This document shows positions 28,138-36,465 of a stretch of 64,000 bases of DNA, piece after piece. Under the pieces are notes generated by a model that was given only the letters and a program-made list of their open reading frames with translations, had not been told where the DNA came from and searched no databases. The DNA comes from Geofilum rhodophaeum. Lineage in GTDB: Bacteria > Bacteroidota > Bacteroidia > Bacteroidales > Marinilabiliaceae. Each line of letters starts with the position of its first letter. Position 1 is the first letter of the stretch. The position numbers and the translations under genes were made by a program. The stretch covers positions 1 through 64,000 of the forward strand of contig NZ_MWUJ01000014.1 in NCBI RefSeq assembly GCF_002210225.1, written 5' to 3'.

Positions 28138-28728
28138 CTAAAACAAGTATCCAAAGGCTACTCGGCTGTTGAAAAGAACGTCTGAATCGGTATGGCTGTA
28201 GGTGCGCCCATCGGGATAATCGTATTTCTGAAATTCCCATCCATAGCCGAGACCAACAGCAAACTCGAAATTGAATCGTTTACCCATATTTCGCCGTAAG
28301 CCATAAGTCGGAACGATATAGGCCGCAGGAAAAATGTCAATATCGCCAGACGAGATGCCAAAACCGGGCTGATAACAGGCAAAAAGTGACCAGTAGTTTC
28401 CACTGTTTCCATCGATTCGCTTTCCTTTTTCGACACGACGGTTCAGATTATAGTAAAAGCGTGGCTCAACAATCGCGAAGGGCAGGGCTGCCCAACTCAG
28501 GGAACTTCTCGTGTTACTTCCAATGTAACTGTAACTGGTAAAACTGAGTCCAAAGGCCAATTCACTGCGCAGGGCAATGCTGTTGGTGAGTTTTGTTTCG
28601 TTGTAAACAGACAAGGGCAGCATCAATGCCTGCACGCCCCAAACATTATCTTCCACGCTGGCATTCTGAGCCTTACTGCCTGTAGAGAAAATTCCGAGAA
28701 GTAAAACGACGGTAAGTAGGATTTTCAT
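28138..28728 (-). CDS. Predicted outer-membrane beta-barrel protein
   Basis: 196 residues with a signal peptide (KILLTVVLLLGIFSTGSKAQ) and short alternating amphipathic strands (LRSELAFGLSFTSYSYIGS, FNFEFAVGLGYGWEFQ, SRVAFGYLF) ending in F, as in small outer-membrane barrels. The ATG at 28728 is 25 nt past the terminator hairpin of the tRNA-Ser; a longer open frame running through both tRNA genes is not coding. Function is unknown. It is bracketed by two near-identical hairpins. Confidence 0.78.
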   Translation of the reverse strand: MKILLTVVLLLGIFSTGSKAQNASVEDNVWGVQALMLPLSVYNETKLTNSIALRSELAFGLSFTSYSYIGSNTRSSLSWAALPFAIVEPRFYYNLNRRVEKGKRIDGNSGNYWSLFACYQPGFGISSGDIDIFPAAYIVPTYGLRRNMGKRFNFEFAVGLGYGWEFQKYDYPDGRTYSHTDSDVLFNSRVAFGYLF

Positions 28729-28752
28729 GGGTAAAGAATTAAGATTATGGTA

Positions 28753-28787
28753 TAAAAAAAGCCATCCTGCTGTACAAGATGGCCTTC
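28753..28787 (-). terminator. Terminator downstream of tRNA-Ser
   Basis: Stem 28761-28769 with 28775-28783 (9 bp, one wobble), 5-nt loop, followed on the minus strand by T7. Shares about 27 of 32 bases with the hairpin at 28065-28097. Confidence 0.7.
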
Positions 28788-28878
28788 TGGCGGAGAGTGA
28801 GGGATTCGAACCCTCGAAACCCTTGTGAGGTTTACACACTTTCCAGGCGTGCGCCTTCGACCACTCGGCCAACTCTCC
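28788..28878 (-). tRNA. tRNA-Ser (GGA)
   Basis: Minus-strand cloverleaf with a 7-bp acceptor stem (GGAGAGT/ACTCTCC), anticodon loop CTGGAAA giving GGA, long serine-type variable arm, GGTTCGAATCC T-arm and an encoded CCA end (28788-28790). Confidence 0.96.
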
Positions 28879-28897
28879 AGTAATATTTCCACTAAAG

Positions 28898-28970
28898 CAC
28901 GGGAGGAGAGACTCGAACTCCCGACACCTGGTTTTGGAGACCAGTGCTCTACCAACTGAGCTACACCCGT
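28898..28970 (-). tRNA. tRNA-Trp (CCA)
   Basis: Minus-strand cloverleaf of 73 nt with D-arm AGCTCAGTTGGTAGAGC, anticodon loop CTCCAAA (CCA) and T-loop TTCGAGT. The acceptor stem ACGGGTG/CTCCCGT has one T-T mismatch; CCA is not encoded. Confidence 0.93.
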
Positions 28971-29208
28971 GTTTATGGTGCTGCAAAAATAGAACTTTTG
29001 CGCTACAAACCGCAAGCTTTGCACAAATATTTTGAGGGTCACAGCTAAGCGACTGAGTCTCACAAGTATTTTTTAATCTAAATTATGTCCCCTTAGCGTA
29101 AAGCCGTCTCTACGCTTGTAAACACCGCAGATACTGATTATTTTTACCGGTCTGCGCTGTTTGGTGCAAACTTTGCAGTATATTAACCTCACAAATAAAG
29201 AAAGTAAG

Positions 29209-30099
29209 ATGCGAATGTTTAAGAATGTATTGTTGTTGTCCCTCGTCGTTTTGGCGGCCTGTAGTCCCGTTAAGAAGATCACCTCGCTCGAAGATGAAAT
29301 GAACACTTTGTTCCGGCAGGAACAGTACAGCCAGGTTTTGGAGCGTTTCAATGAAGTTGAAGCATTAAGCATAAAGGGGAAGCTCCCCCTATCCGATGCC
29401 ACCTTGCTGGTGGCCGCTCAGGCGGCACACCAGAGTGGCAATTACGAACAATCCGCCCAACTTTTTCAACAAATCGAGACTGCGCTTGATGGCGCCACGC
29501 TGATGATGGCGGGTAAAAACCTGCAGGAGTTGGGCCGATCGGCCGAAGAACTTGCTTTTTGGTCGGACAACCTGCCCTCGCTGACTGAAGAAAGCCATAA
29601 ACTCAGTGCCTACAAGCGTCAATTTGCCTTGCACCAGCAACTGGGCAGTTATGAAGAAGCCGCTGCTGTTTGGCCGCTATTGCAGTCCTTAAACGATCCG
29701 GATTTGATGTACGCGCAGGTAGAGGTGCTGGATAAGCTGGATAAAAAGAGTGAGGCGCTGAAACTGAACGACCAGATTCTGACTGTGGACGACAAGCACG
29801 AGGGGGCCCTCTTTTTTAAAGCCGACTATTATTACCATAAGGCTGAGAACTGGTACCAGGACGAAATGACCAAGTACAACCGCAATGCCAACTACACGAC
29901 TTATGCCTATTTGCGCCGCGAATTGAAGAAAATTTCCACAGATTTCAGAACGGCCCGCGACTTGCTTGAAAAGTTGCATCAGCTGCAACCCGAAAACAAA
30001 TTGTATGTAGGCTACCTGGTCAACACCTACACCCGTCTGGAAATGCGTAACGAAGCCAATGCGATGAAAAACAAACTGCAAGCGCTGAAGAACCAATAA
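29209..30099 (+). CDS. TPR-like lipoprotein
   Basis: About 296 residues with a lipoprotein signal (VLLLSLVVLAAC). The rest is helical with TPR-like pairs (FRQEQYSQVLERFNEVEAL, HQSGNYEQSAQLFQQIE, GSYEEAAAVWPLLQSL, KLYVGYLVNTYTRLEMRN). TPR lipoproteins scaffold envelope complexes; no partner is evident. ATG 29209 is used because the upstream in-frame start is TTG. It precedes a nitroreductase gene by 20 bp, perhaps as an operon. Confidence 0.85.
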   Translation: MRMFKNVLLLSLVVLAACSPVKKITSLEDEMNTLFRQEQYSQVLERFNEVEALSIKGKLPLSDATLLVAAQAAHQSGNYEQSAQLFQQIETALDGATLMMAGKNLQELGRSAEELAFWSDNLPSLTEESHKLSAYKRQFALHQQLGSYEEAAAVWPLLQSLNDPDLMYAQVEVLDKLDKKSEALKLNDQILTVDDKHEGALFFKADYYYHKAENWYQDEMTKYNRNANYTTYAYLRRELKKISTDFRTARDLLEKLHQLQPENKLYVGYLVNTYTRLEMRNEANAMKNKLQALKNQ

Positions 30100-30119
30100 C
30101 ATCCCCTAAATTAAGCCTA

Positions 30120-30668
30120 ATGGAAAAACCAGCCAACTTATCCAACAAGGTACTTCAGTGCATACAAAAGCGCCGAAGCTGTAGAAAATTTACCGCCCAG
30201 CCCGTGGAAGACTATAAGGTAGAAAGCCTGCTTAAAGCGGCTTTATGGTCCCCCACCTCCAAAAACAACCGCCCCTGGCACTTTGTGGTGGTTGACAACC
30301 CGCAACTATTGGGTAAGCTGTCCGAATGCAAGCCGCATGGCTCCGCCTTTTTGGCAGAAGCGCCACTGGCCATCGTGGTACTGGCCGACCCTTCAAAGAG
30401 CGATGTTTGGGTAGAGGATTGTGCCATTGCGGCCATTCTGATGCAAATAACTGCCGAAGACCTGGGACTCGGCTCTACCTGGATTCAGATTCGCCAACGC
30501 CTGCACAACGAAAAGGAAAGTGCCGGCGAATATGTCAAAAACCAGCTTAAGGCACCAGCAGGTTTCGAAGTAGCCTCCATCATTGCTTTAGGCTATAAGG
30601 AAAAGGAACGCGCGCCTTACTCTGAAGAATACCTCCTGCCCGAGCGTGTGCATCGGAACAAGTTCTGA
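30120..30668 (+). CDS. Nitroreductase-family FMN oxidoreductase
   Basis: 182 residues with the family pattern: KRRSCRKFTAQPV near the N-terminus (FMN phosphate binding), WSPTSKNNRPWHFVVV, and the later EDLGLGSTWIQIR and ASIIALGYKEKE. Such enzymes reduce nitro compounds, quinones or flavins with NAD(P)H in the cytoplasm. It lies 20 bp after the TPR-like lipoprotein gene and is followed by a strong terminator. Confidence 0.92.
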   Translation: MEKPANLSNKVLQCIQKRRSCRKFTAQPVEDYKVESLLKAALWSPTSKNNRPWHFVVVDNPQLLGKLSECKPHGSAFLAEAPLAIVVLADPSKSDVWVEDCAIAAILMQITAEDLGLGSTWIQIRQRLHNEKESAGEYVKNQLKAPAGFEVASIIALGYKEKERAPYSEEYLLPERVHRNKF

Positions 30669-31042
30669 GAGAGACAAGCTTCGAAAAAACCGATAAAAAC
30701 GTTCAGCATGCTGAACGTTTTTTTTGCTACTGGACACCTCTGTTCCCACTCAAAACTCTTATCGATACGATACACATTTTGATTTATTTTAACCAATCAA
30801 AATATCAAAACAGAGCACATTCATCTACCCCAAACGCCCGGAATACCGCACAGGAAGCACCACACAGAACAAATTCAGAGCCATATAAAAACAGCACCGG
30901 TGTTAATTCAACCACCATTATTCGTCAAAAAAACACCCATAAAGACAGAAAAGCCTTTCTAGATTTGTGAATAATCCGTAATTTTTGTTGTGAATCCCTT
31001 AAAGCAGCAAAAGTAAATGACAAATCTTAAATTCTAATCAAC
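30669..31042. other. Intergenic region ahead of susC-like gene
   Basis: Holds the terminator at 30695-30725 and a 9-bp inverted repeat ATTTTGATT/AATCAAAAT (30776-30784 with 30795-30803, 10-bp spacer). A short open frame (30779-30970) is not convincing. TTTG at 30964 and TAATTTTT at 30979 lie too close together for a standard promoter. Nothing else was identified. Confidence 0.6.
30695..30725 (+). terminator. Terminator of the TPR-nitroreductase pair
   Basis: A perfect 24-bp palindrome (30697-30720, AAACGTTCAGCATGCTGAACGTTT split over two arms) with trailing T to 30725. Confidence 0.85.
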
Positions 31043-34000
31043 ATGAGAAAAACACTGCTTAAATGCATGACACTGGCCGGAGCGCTTCTGTTCTCCACCA
31101 TGGTGTTTGCACAATCTTCACTCACCGTTAGCGGTACCGTCAGCGATTCCGGCGGCGTTCCTCTGCCAGGAGTAAACGTACTTATTGAAGGAACCACAGT
31201 AGGAACCATCACCGATATTAACGGTCAGTACAATCTGGAGGTACCCAATCCCCAGACCGCTTCACTGTTCTATTCCTTCATTGGTTTTCAGCATCTCACC
31301 GTACCGGTCAACAACCAAAGCACATTAAATGTCACCCTCCAGGAAGACTTTATTGGCTTGGACGAAGTCGTAGCCATTGGTTACGGCGTGGTACGCAGAA
31401 AAGACCTTACCGGTTCGGTAGGCTCGGTGGATTCCGAAGAAATTGCCAAAATCACCTCCAGCAACGCCATGCAGGCCATACAGGCCAAGGTGCCCGGAGT
31501 TGATATTCAGCAATCATCGGGCGAAGCAGGTTCCGGCGTCAGCATCAACCTGCGCGGTAACCGTTCGTTAACTGCCTCCAACTCGCCACTTATTTTGGTA
31601 GATGGTATTGAGTACGGCTCAACCCTCGACATCAACCCCTCCGACATCGAATCGATGGACATCCTCAAGGATGCTTCCTCTACCGCTATTTATGGTAGCC
31701 GGGGTGCCAACGGGGTTATTCTTATCACCACCAAAAAAGGAGAGGCAGGACAATCCAGGGTAACTTTCAACAGCTTTATCTCTTCCAATCAGCCCACACA
31801 CGTTCCTCAGGTAATGTATGGGCGTAAAGAAGTACAGCGCTGGATTGATCGCGGCAACTACATGGCCGATGCCGAATCGGGCAACTGGGGCACCAGCAAC
31901 CTAAGCGTTGAACAAGTCCTGACAGAAGAAGGAGAAGATTTTACCGAAATGGATGTTTACAACAACAATTCCTACACCGACTGGTTGGACATGATTCTGC
32001 AAAATGGCGTTACCCAAAACTATGAGCTCTCGGTTACCGGAGGTGAAAAAAACACCACCTTCAGCCTTTCGGCAGGTGCAATGTTTGAAGAGGGACTCAT
32101 GAAAAACGACAAATTGGGACGTTACAACGGCCGAATGAGTGTTGATCACAAAATCAACGACTACATTAAAACGGGTGGTAGCTTGCTGGTTACTTACCGC
32201 GACCATGATGCCCGCAACTCCAGTGTATTTGGTCAAGCCCTTAAAATGACCAGTATTGCACATGCTTATACCCAGGATGGCGAGATTATTGAAACACCCA
32301 ACCCCAGGTATGCAGCCCACGTGAACCCACTGCTCGACGAGGTAGATGGCGCCTATTCAAGAAATACGGAAAGCACTCGCCTCTTTGGTAATTACTATGT
32401 TGAGATCAGCCCCATTGAAGGCCTCCTTTTCAGATCAAACTTTGGATTGGACCGCAACAATATGCGTCGCGGTACTTACCAGGATTACAACAGCGTTGGA
32501 CGTGCCCAATCCACAAGAACAAGCTACATCTCCAACGAAAATCAAGTTCGTACCAAATACACTTGGGAGAATGTACTGTCGTACAACACCTCTTTAGGCA
32601 GCGACCGCCACGACTTAACCGCTATGCTGGGACAAAGTATGGATCAGTCGGTTTATGAGCAAAGTATGGTTCAAGGAGATGCCGGTCCTGAGCATTATTA
32701 CAACAGCACCTTTTACGATCTGAGCAAAATTGCACAGCTGACCCCGCCCACCAGCGATTGGGAAAAGATCAATCACCTTTCGTACTTCGGACGGATTAAT
32801 TACCAGCTCGACAACAAGTATTTGCTTACCGTTTCCATGCGCGCCGATGGTGCCTCTCCCTTGGCCGAAGGCAACAAGTGGAGTTCTTTCCCGTCGGTTT
32901 CAGCTGCATGGCGAATCAACGAAGAGCGCTTTATGGAGGGAACCAGAACCTATCTCACCAACCTGAAACTGCGCGCGTCCTGGGGGATTACCGGAAACTC
33001 AGCCATTGAGCCCTATCAAACCCTGGGGACTTTAAGTCAAAGGCAATCGTATTACTATATGAATGGAAGCGACGTCGCTTTCAACATTCCCGATAACTTT
33101 GGCAACGATCAGCTCAAATGGGAGACAACCAAGGCTACAAACATTGGTATCGACTTCGGATTGTTCAACAACCGGGTTTCTGGTAACATCGACATTTGGA
33201 GCAGCAGCACCTACGATTTGCTGTACTTCAAAAGCGCTCCTCCTTCTTCTACCTATCCCAGCATCATCGACAACATTGGTGAGACCAAGGCCAATGGTAT
33301 AGAAATAGGACTCAACACCGATGTGATACGTAACAGCTTTATTACCTACAACATCAACTGGTCGTACAGTACCTTCTCCGACGAGGTGGTAGCCATTGGT
33401 GATGGCCTTACTAAAAACCAGTTTGGTCGCCAGGCCCACATCGTGGGAGAGCCCGTATCGGTTTTTTACGACTATGAAGCAGACGGCAACTGGGATGTAG
33501 GTGAATTCGACGACTACCTTGCCGATTGGAATACTAAAAATCCGGATCAGACTGCTAACTACGCCTCAGGCTACGGCGCCCCCGGTACCATCAAGATTGT
33601 TGACCAAAACAACGATGGCCAATTGGACGACGACGATAAAATCACCTACAACCGATCGCCCAAGCACATTTTAGGTATGAACAACAGTCTTACAGTAGGC
33701 CAATTCGACTTATCGGTTTTGGTTTATGCCCGACTGGGTGGCTACCTCGAATACGGGATGAATTCGCAACTGAACTTTGAATCAGCCAACTGGGGCGATT
33801 TGGATTACTGGACGCTGGACAACAGGGGAGCCAAATTCCCTAACCCCGGCTCTGCCAGCTCAATGCATGCCACCTATGGTTCAGCCCTGCTTTACGAGGA
33901 AGCCAATTACGTAAAAATAAAGGACATTACTCTGGGCTACAATTTACCCCTTAATGCGCTTTCGACCGTGGGTTTAAGCAAGGTTCGGGTTTACGGATCA

Positions 34001-34114
34001 CTGAAGAACTACTTTACCTTCAGCAGCATCGACAATTACGACCCCGAACGTGGCGGCTCTGTTAACTTCCCGCTGGCCAAGCAATTGGTGTTTGGTCTAA
34101 GCGTACAGTTTTAA
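31043..34114 (+). CDS. SusC/RagA-family TonB-linked outer-membrane protein
   Basis: A 1023-residue glycan- or peptide-importing channel of the outer membrane. Order: signal peptide (ending VFA/QS), CarboxypepD_reg-like domain with VSGTVSDSGGVPLPGVNV (about 28-105), TonB-box region with LDEVVAIGYG, plug with IQAKVPGVDIQQSSG and the SusC signature DASSTAIYGSRGANGVI (about 205-222), then a barrel ending LVFGLSVQF. No N-terminal STN domain, so it is not of the anti-sigma signalling type. It is followed 25 bp later by its SusD partner. No CAZyme is next to the pair, so the nutrient is unknown. Confidence 0.96.
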   Translation: MRKTLLKCMTLAGALLFSTMVFAQSSLTVSGTVSDSGGVPLPGVNVLIEGTTVGTITDINGQYNLEVPNPQTASLFYSFIGFQHLTVPVNNQSTLNVTLQEDFIGLDEVVAIGYGVVRRKDLTGSVGSVDSEEIAKITSSNAMQAIQAKVPGVDIQQSSGEAGSGVSINLRGNRSLTASNSPLILVDGIEYGSTLDINPSDIESMDILKDASSTAIYGSRGANGVILITTKKGEAGQSRVTFNSFISSNQPTHVPQVMYGRKEVQRWIDRGNYMADAESGNWGTSNLSVEQVLTEEGEDFTEMDVYNNNSYTDWLDMILQNGVTQNYELSVTGGEKNTTFSLSAGAMFEEGLMKNDKLGRYNGRMSVDHKINDYIKTGGSLLVTYRDHDARNSSVFGQALKMTSIAHAYTQDGEIIETPNPRYAAHVNPLLDEVDGAYSRNTESTRLFGNYYVEISPIEGLLFRSNFGLDRNNMRRGTYQDYNSVGRAQSTRTSYISNENQVRTKYTWENVLSYNTSLGSDRHDLTAMLGQSMDQSVYEQSMVQGDAGPEHYYNSTFYDLSKIAQLTPPTSDWEKINHLSYFGRINYQLDNKYLLTVSMRADGASPLAEGNKWSSFPSVSAAWRINEERFMEGTRTYLTNLKLRASWGITGNSAIEPYQTLGTLSQRQSYYYMNGSDVAFNIPDNFGNDQLKWETTKATNIGIDFGLFNNRVSGNIDIWSSSTYDLLYFKSAPPSSTYPSIIDNIGETKANGIEIGLNTDVIRNSFITYNINWSYSTFSDEVVAIGDGLTKNQFGRQAHIVGEPVSVFYDYEADGNWDVGEFDDYLADWNTKNPDQTANYASGYGAPGTIKIVDQNNDGQLDDDDKITYNRSPKHILGMNNSLTVGQFDLSVLVYARLGGYLEYGMNSQLNFESANWGDLDYWTLDNRGAKFPNPGSASSMHATYGSALLYEEANYVKIKDITLGYNLPLNALSTVGLSKVRVYGSLKNYFTFSSIDNYDPERGGSVNFPLAKQLVFGLSVQF

Positions 34115-34138
34115 TCACAATCACTTAAATAATTGAAA

Positions 34139-36148
34139 ATGATGAAGAAAATATTGATATCCTTTGCAGCTTCAGCGCTCATTCTGGCGGCCTCTTCCTG
34201 TTCCGATTACCTGGAAGAAGAAGTGAAGGTCGGCGCTGCTCCGGAGTTGGCGTTTTCAACAGCCTCCGGAATTGAAGGGCTGGTAGCCAACACCTATTCT
34301 TTTGCCCGCGGTTGGTATGGCAAAGAAGCAGGCCTGGGGCTTTCCGAAATGGGAACCGATTTGTTTTACTATGGGTACGACAACAAGCAAAAGTCGCTGA
34401 ACTCCTACAACCTTACTGCAGAAAGTTTGGATGGCAATACCTCCGACAATGCCTGTCTGGACCAATACTGGGAACTTTTTTACAGTGCGGTAGATGTTTG
34501 TAACCGGGCTTTGAAGTATGTGCCGGTGAATGAATTCATCAACGACACCAAAAAGGACCAGTTTATGGCCGAAGCCTACTTTATGCGCGCCTTCTATTAC
34601 TGGCACATGGTGAATATCTGGGGCCCCATTCCTTACAACGACCAGCCCCAGTCCGAAATCATCTATGCCCCCGAGCGCGTCTCTGAAGAAGTGATCTACA
34701 GCAACATGTTGGCCGATTTGGACGAAGCCATCCGCTTATTTGATGCCGCTGGGTACAACATTAAGACCGAAGGACGTGCCAATTACTGGGCCGCCCGGGC
34801 ATTAAAAGCCAGAGTACTGCTCTACGCTGCCTCCTGGCTTGGTGAAAGCAGTCTCGGTGGCGATTACAGCGGGAACTTGTACGAAAAAGCGCAAGCAGAA
34901 GCAGAAGCTGTTATTGGAAGTGGCATTGCCAGTTTCTACGACAACTATTCAGACACCTGGACCATGGCCAACGAAGACATTCGCCAAAACCAGGAAGCCA
35001 TTTGGGGCATCTCCTACTCCCCCGATGTATCTGGTCCGGCCAACACCATACCCAAGAGATATCGCAAGAACAACAGTGGCGACCCGCTTGATTACAACGG
35101 TCTGATTACCCGTACCGGTTACGGTCGCGGTGGCAGCGCAATGGTTCTGATGTTTGCCGGAATGTGGAACAACGGCGCCTCAGATCTTGGTGGGAACGGC
35201 AAAGAAGTCTTTGTCAGAGCCCTGGGCGAAAGCACCTTCTACATTACCCACTCCGTTACCGGCGAAAAAGTTTGGGTGGCAGAATACTACTCTCCCTACA
35301 GCCGGGGTTTTACCCGCTATTTACCTTCTCTGTATTTGTTCCAATCTCTGGAAGAAATACGTGCAACCGACCAGCGGCCCGAAGCCACGTTGCAAAATGC
35401 CTATACCATTGCACCGGGTTTGGAAGGAAGCGCCCAAAAGTATCCCAGCATTCAGGATACCGCAATCTACTATGCTCCGCTCGACGGCAATTCTCCGGAA
35501 GGGCAAGCACTACAGGCCTGGGCAAAGGATCGTTACCGGGTACAATTTATGGCTGGCGGTGATATTCCCTTGTACACCTCTATGGATCCGGCCTTCGCCC
35601 TACCCACTGAAGCCGCCAAGGAGACTTCTGATGTTTATGGAGACGATCGCTACAACACCTATAAAATTGGTGGATGGTGTTCTTTCCCGGGCATCAAAAA
35701 ATTCCAGAACGACGTTTGGGATCCCAACTACCCGACGCCCGACATCTCGCACCGCGATGCCATTGTACTGCGCCTGGCTGAAATGTATCTTATTAAGGCC
35801 GAATGTCAGCTGTACACCGGCAACGGAAGTGCCCTGGAAACCTTGAACGAACTGCGTGAGGTTAGAGCCATTGAGGGTCAGGAAGAAGCCAACAAACTGA
35901 GTGGAACGGCAACTCTCGAAACCGTGTTACACGAGCGTGCTTTGGAGCTTTGCGGCGAGCAGCAGCGCTGGTTCGACCTCAAGCGTACACGTACCTTGGT
36001 TGACCGGGTGAAAGCTTACAATGCCCAGGCTGGTGGACAGGTTACTGCCAACCATCTCCTGCGCCCCATTCCACAGGCCCAATTCGATGCCATTACCAAC
36101 GAAAGCAATACCCCTGGCACAGGTTTTTGGCAAAACAGTGGTTATTAA
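34139..36148 (+). CDS. SusD/RagB-family surface lipoprotein
   Basis: About 669 residues with a lipoprotein signal (LILAASSCSDYL) and the SusD pattern: GLVANTYSFARGWYG, DQYWELFYSAVDVCNRAL, AEAYFMRAFYYWHMVNIWG and a C-terminal LVLRLAEMYLIKAE-like segment (residues about 540-560) before HERALELCGEQQRWFDLKR. It binds the substrate at the cell surface and caps the SusC channel. ATG 34139 is used since the upstream codon is TTG. A terminator follows 29 bp after the stop. Confidence 0.95.
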   Translation: MMKKILISFAASALILAASSCSDYLEEEVKVGAAPELAFSTASGIEGLVANTYSFARGWYGKEAGLGLSEMGTDLFYYGYDNKQKSLNSYNLTAESLDGNTSDNACLDQYWELFYSAVDVCNRALKYVPVNEFINDTKKDQFMAEAYFMRAFYYWHMVNIWGPIPYNDQPQSEIIYAPERVSEEVIYSNMLADLDEAIRLFDAAGYNIKTEGRANYWAARALKARVLLYAASWLGESSLGGDYSGNLYEKAQAEAEAVIGSGIASFYDNYSDTWTMANEDIRQNQEAIWGISYSPDVSGPANTIPKRYRKNNSGDPLDYNGLITRTGYGRGGSAMVLMFAGMWNNGASDLGGNGKEVFVRALGESTFYITHSVTGEKVWVAEYYSPYSRGFTRYLPSLYLFQSLEEIRATDQRPEATLQNAYTIAPGLEGSAQKYPSIQDTAIYYAPLDGNSPEGQALQAWAKDRYRVQFMAGGDIPLYTSMDPAFALPTEAAKETSDVYGDDRYNTYKIGGWCSFPGIKKFQNDVWDPNYPTPDISHRDAIVLRLAEMYLIKAECQLYTGNGSALETLNELREVRAIEGQEEANKLSGTATLETVLHERALELCGEQQRWFDLKRTRTLVDRVKAYNAQAGGQVTANHLLRPIPQAQFDAITNESNTPGTGFWQNSGY

Positions 36149-36177
36149 TTTTGTATCTCTCTCTTTTCTTAAACACC

Positions 36178-36212
36178 AACAGGCGGTCCTCCGGGACCGC
36201 CTGTTTTATTTT
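36178..36212 (+). terminator. Terminator of the susC-susD pair
   Basis: Stem 36178-36189 with 36194-36205 (10 GC-rich pairs extended by AA/TT), 4-nt loop, T-rich tail. Confidence 0.85.
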
Positions 36213-36261
36213 CCAACGAAGGATCCCAAAGGTCAAATTTCCGTTTGTCCTTTTAAAACCT

Positions 36262-36269
36262 TATATTTG
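36262..36269 (+). promoter_or_regulatory. Candidate -7 element of the porin-betaine locus
   Basis: TATATTTG matches TAnnTTTG exactly; the -33 box is weak at the usual spacing. Confidence 0.4.
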
Positions 36270-36465
36270 CAGGCTGTTATGCATGAAACCAAAAACAGCA
36301 CACACTTCATCACCAGTCTCTCTCTCATTTTGAAGGTTCAATCGGGAAGGTACGTACCTCCTACACTTTATTGAACGATCTATCTGGTTCACTGCTCATC
36401 ACACCTCCCCTGTTTGACTTTAGAACAGGAATTGTCGTATTTAGTATTAACCAAAATATATTTAT

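Larger units (their letters stand above)
36149..36465. other. Intergenic region ahead of the porin-betaine locus
   Basis: After the terminator, an exact -7 element TATATTTG is at 36262-36269, giving a leader of about 190 nt. Inside it GTTCAAT/ATTGAAC (36336-36342 with 36370-36376) encloses a 12-bp palindrome AGGTACGTACCT (36348-36359), so a two-part hairpin is possible. A second weak promoter (TTTG at 36413, TATTTAGT at 36438) could also serve. Confidence 0.5.

Noticed and set aside
28729-28986. 5' extension of the barrel gene through two tRNA genes
   Set aside because: The bases form complete tRNA-Ser and tRNA-Trp cloverleafs and a terminator; the true start is the signal-peptide ATG at 28728.
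30779-30970. 63-residue open frame ahead of the susC-like gene
   Set aside because: Low-complexity composition, no domain, and it lies over an inverted repeat in a regulatory gap.
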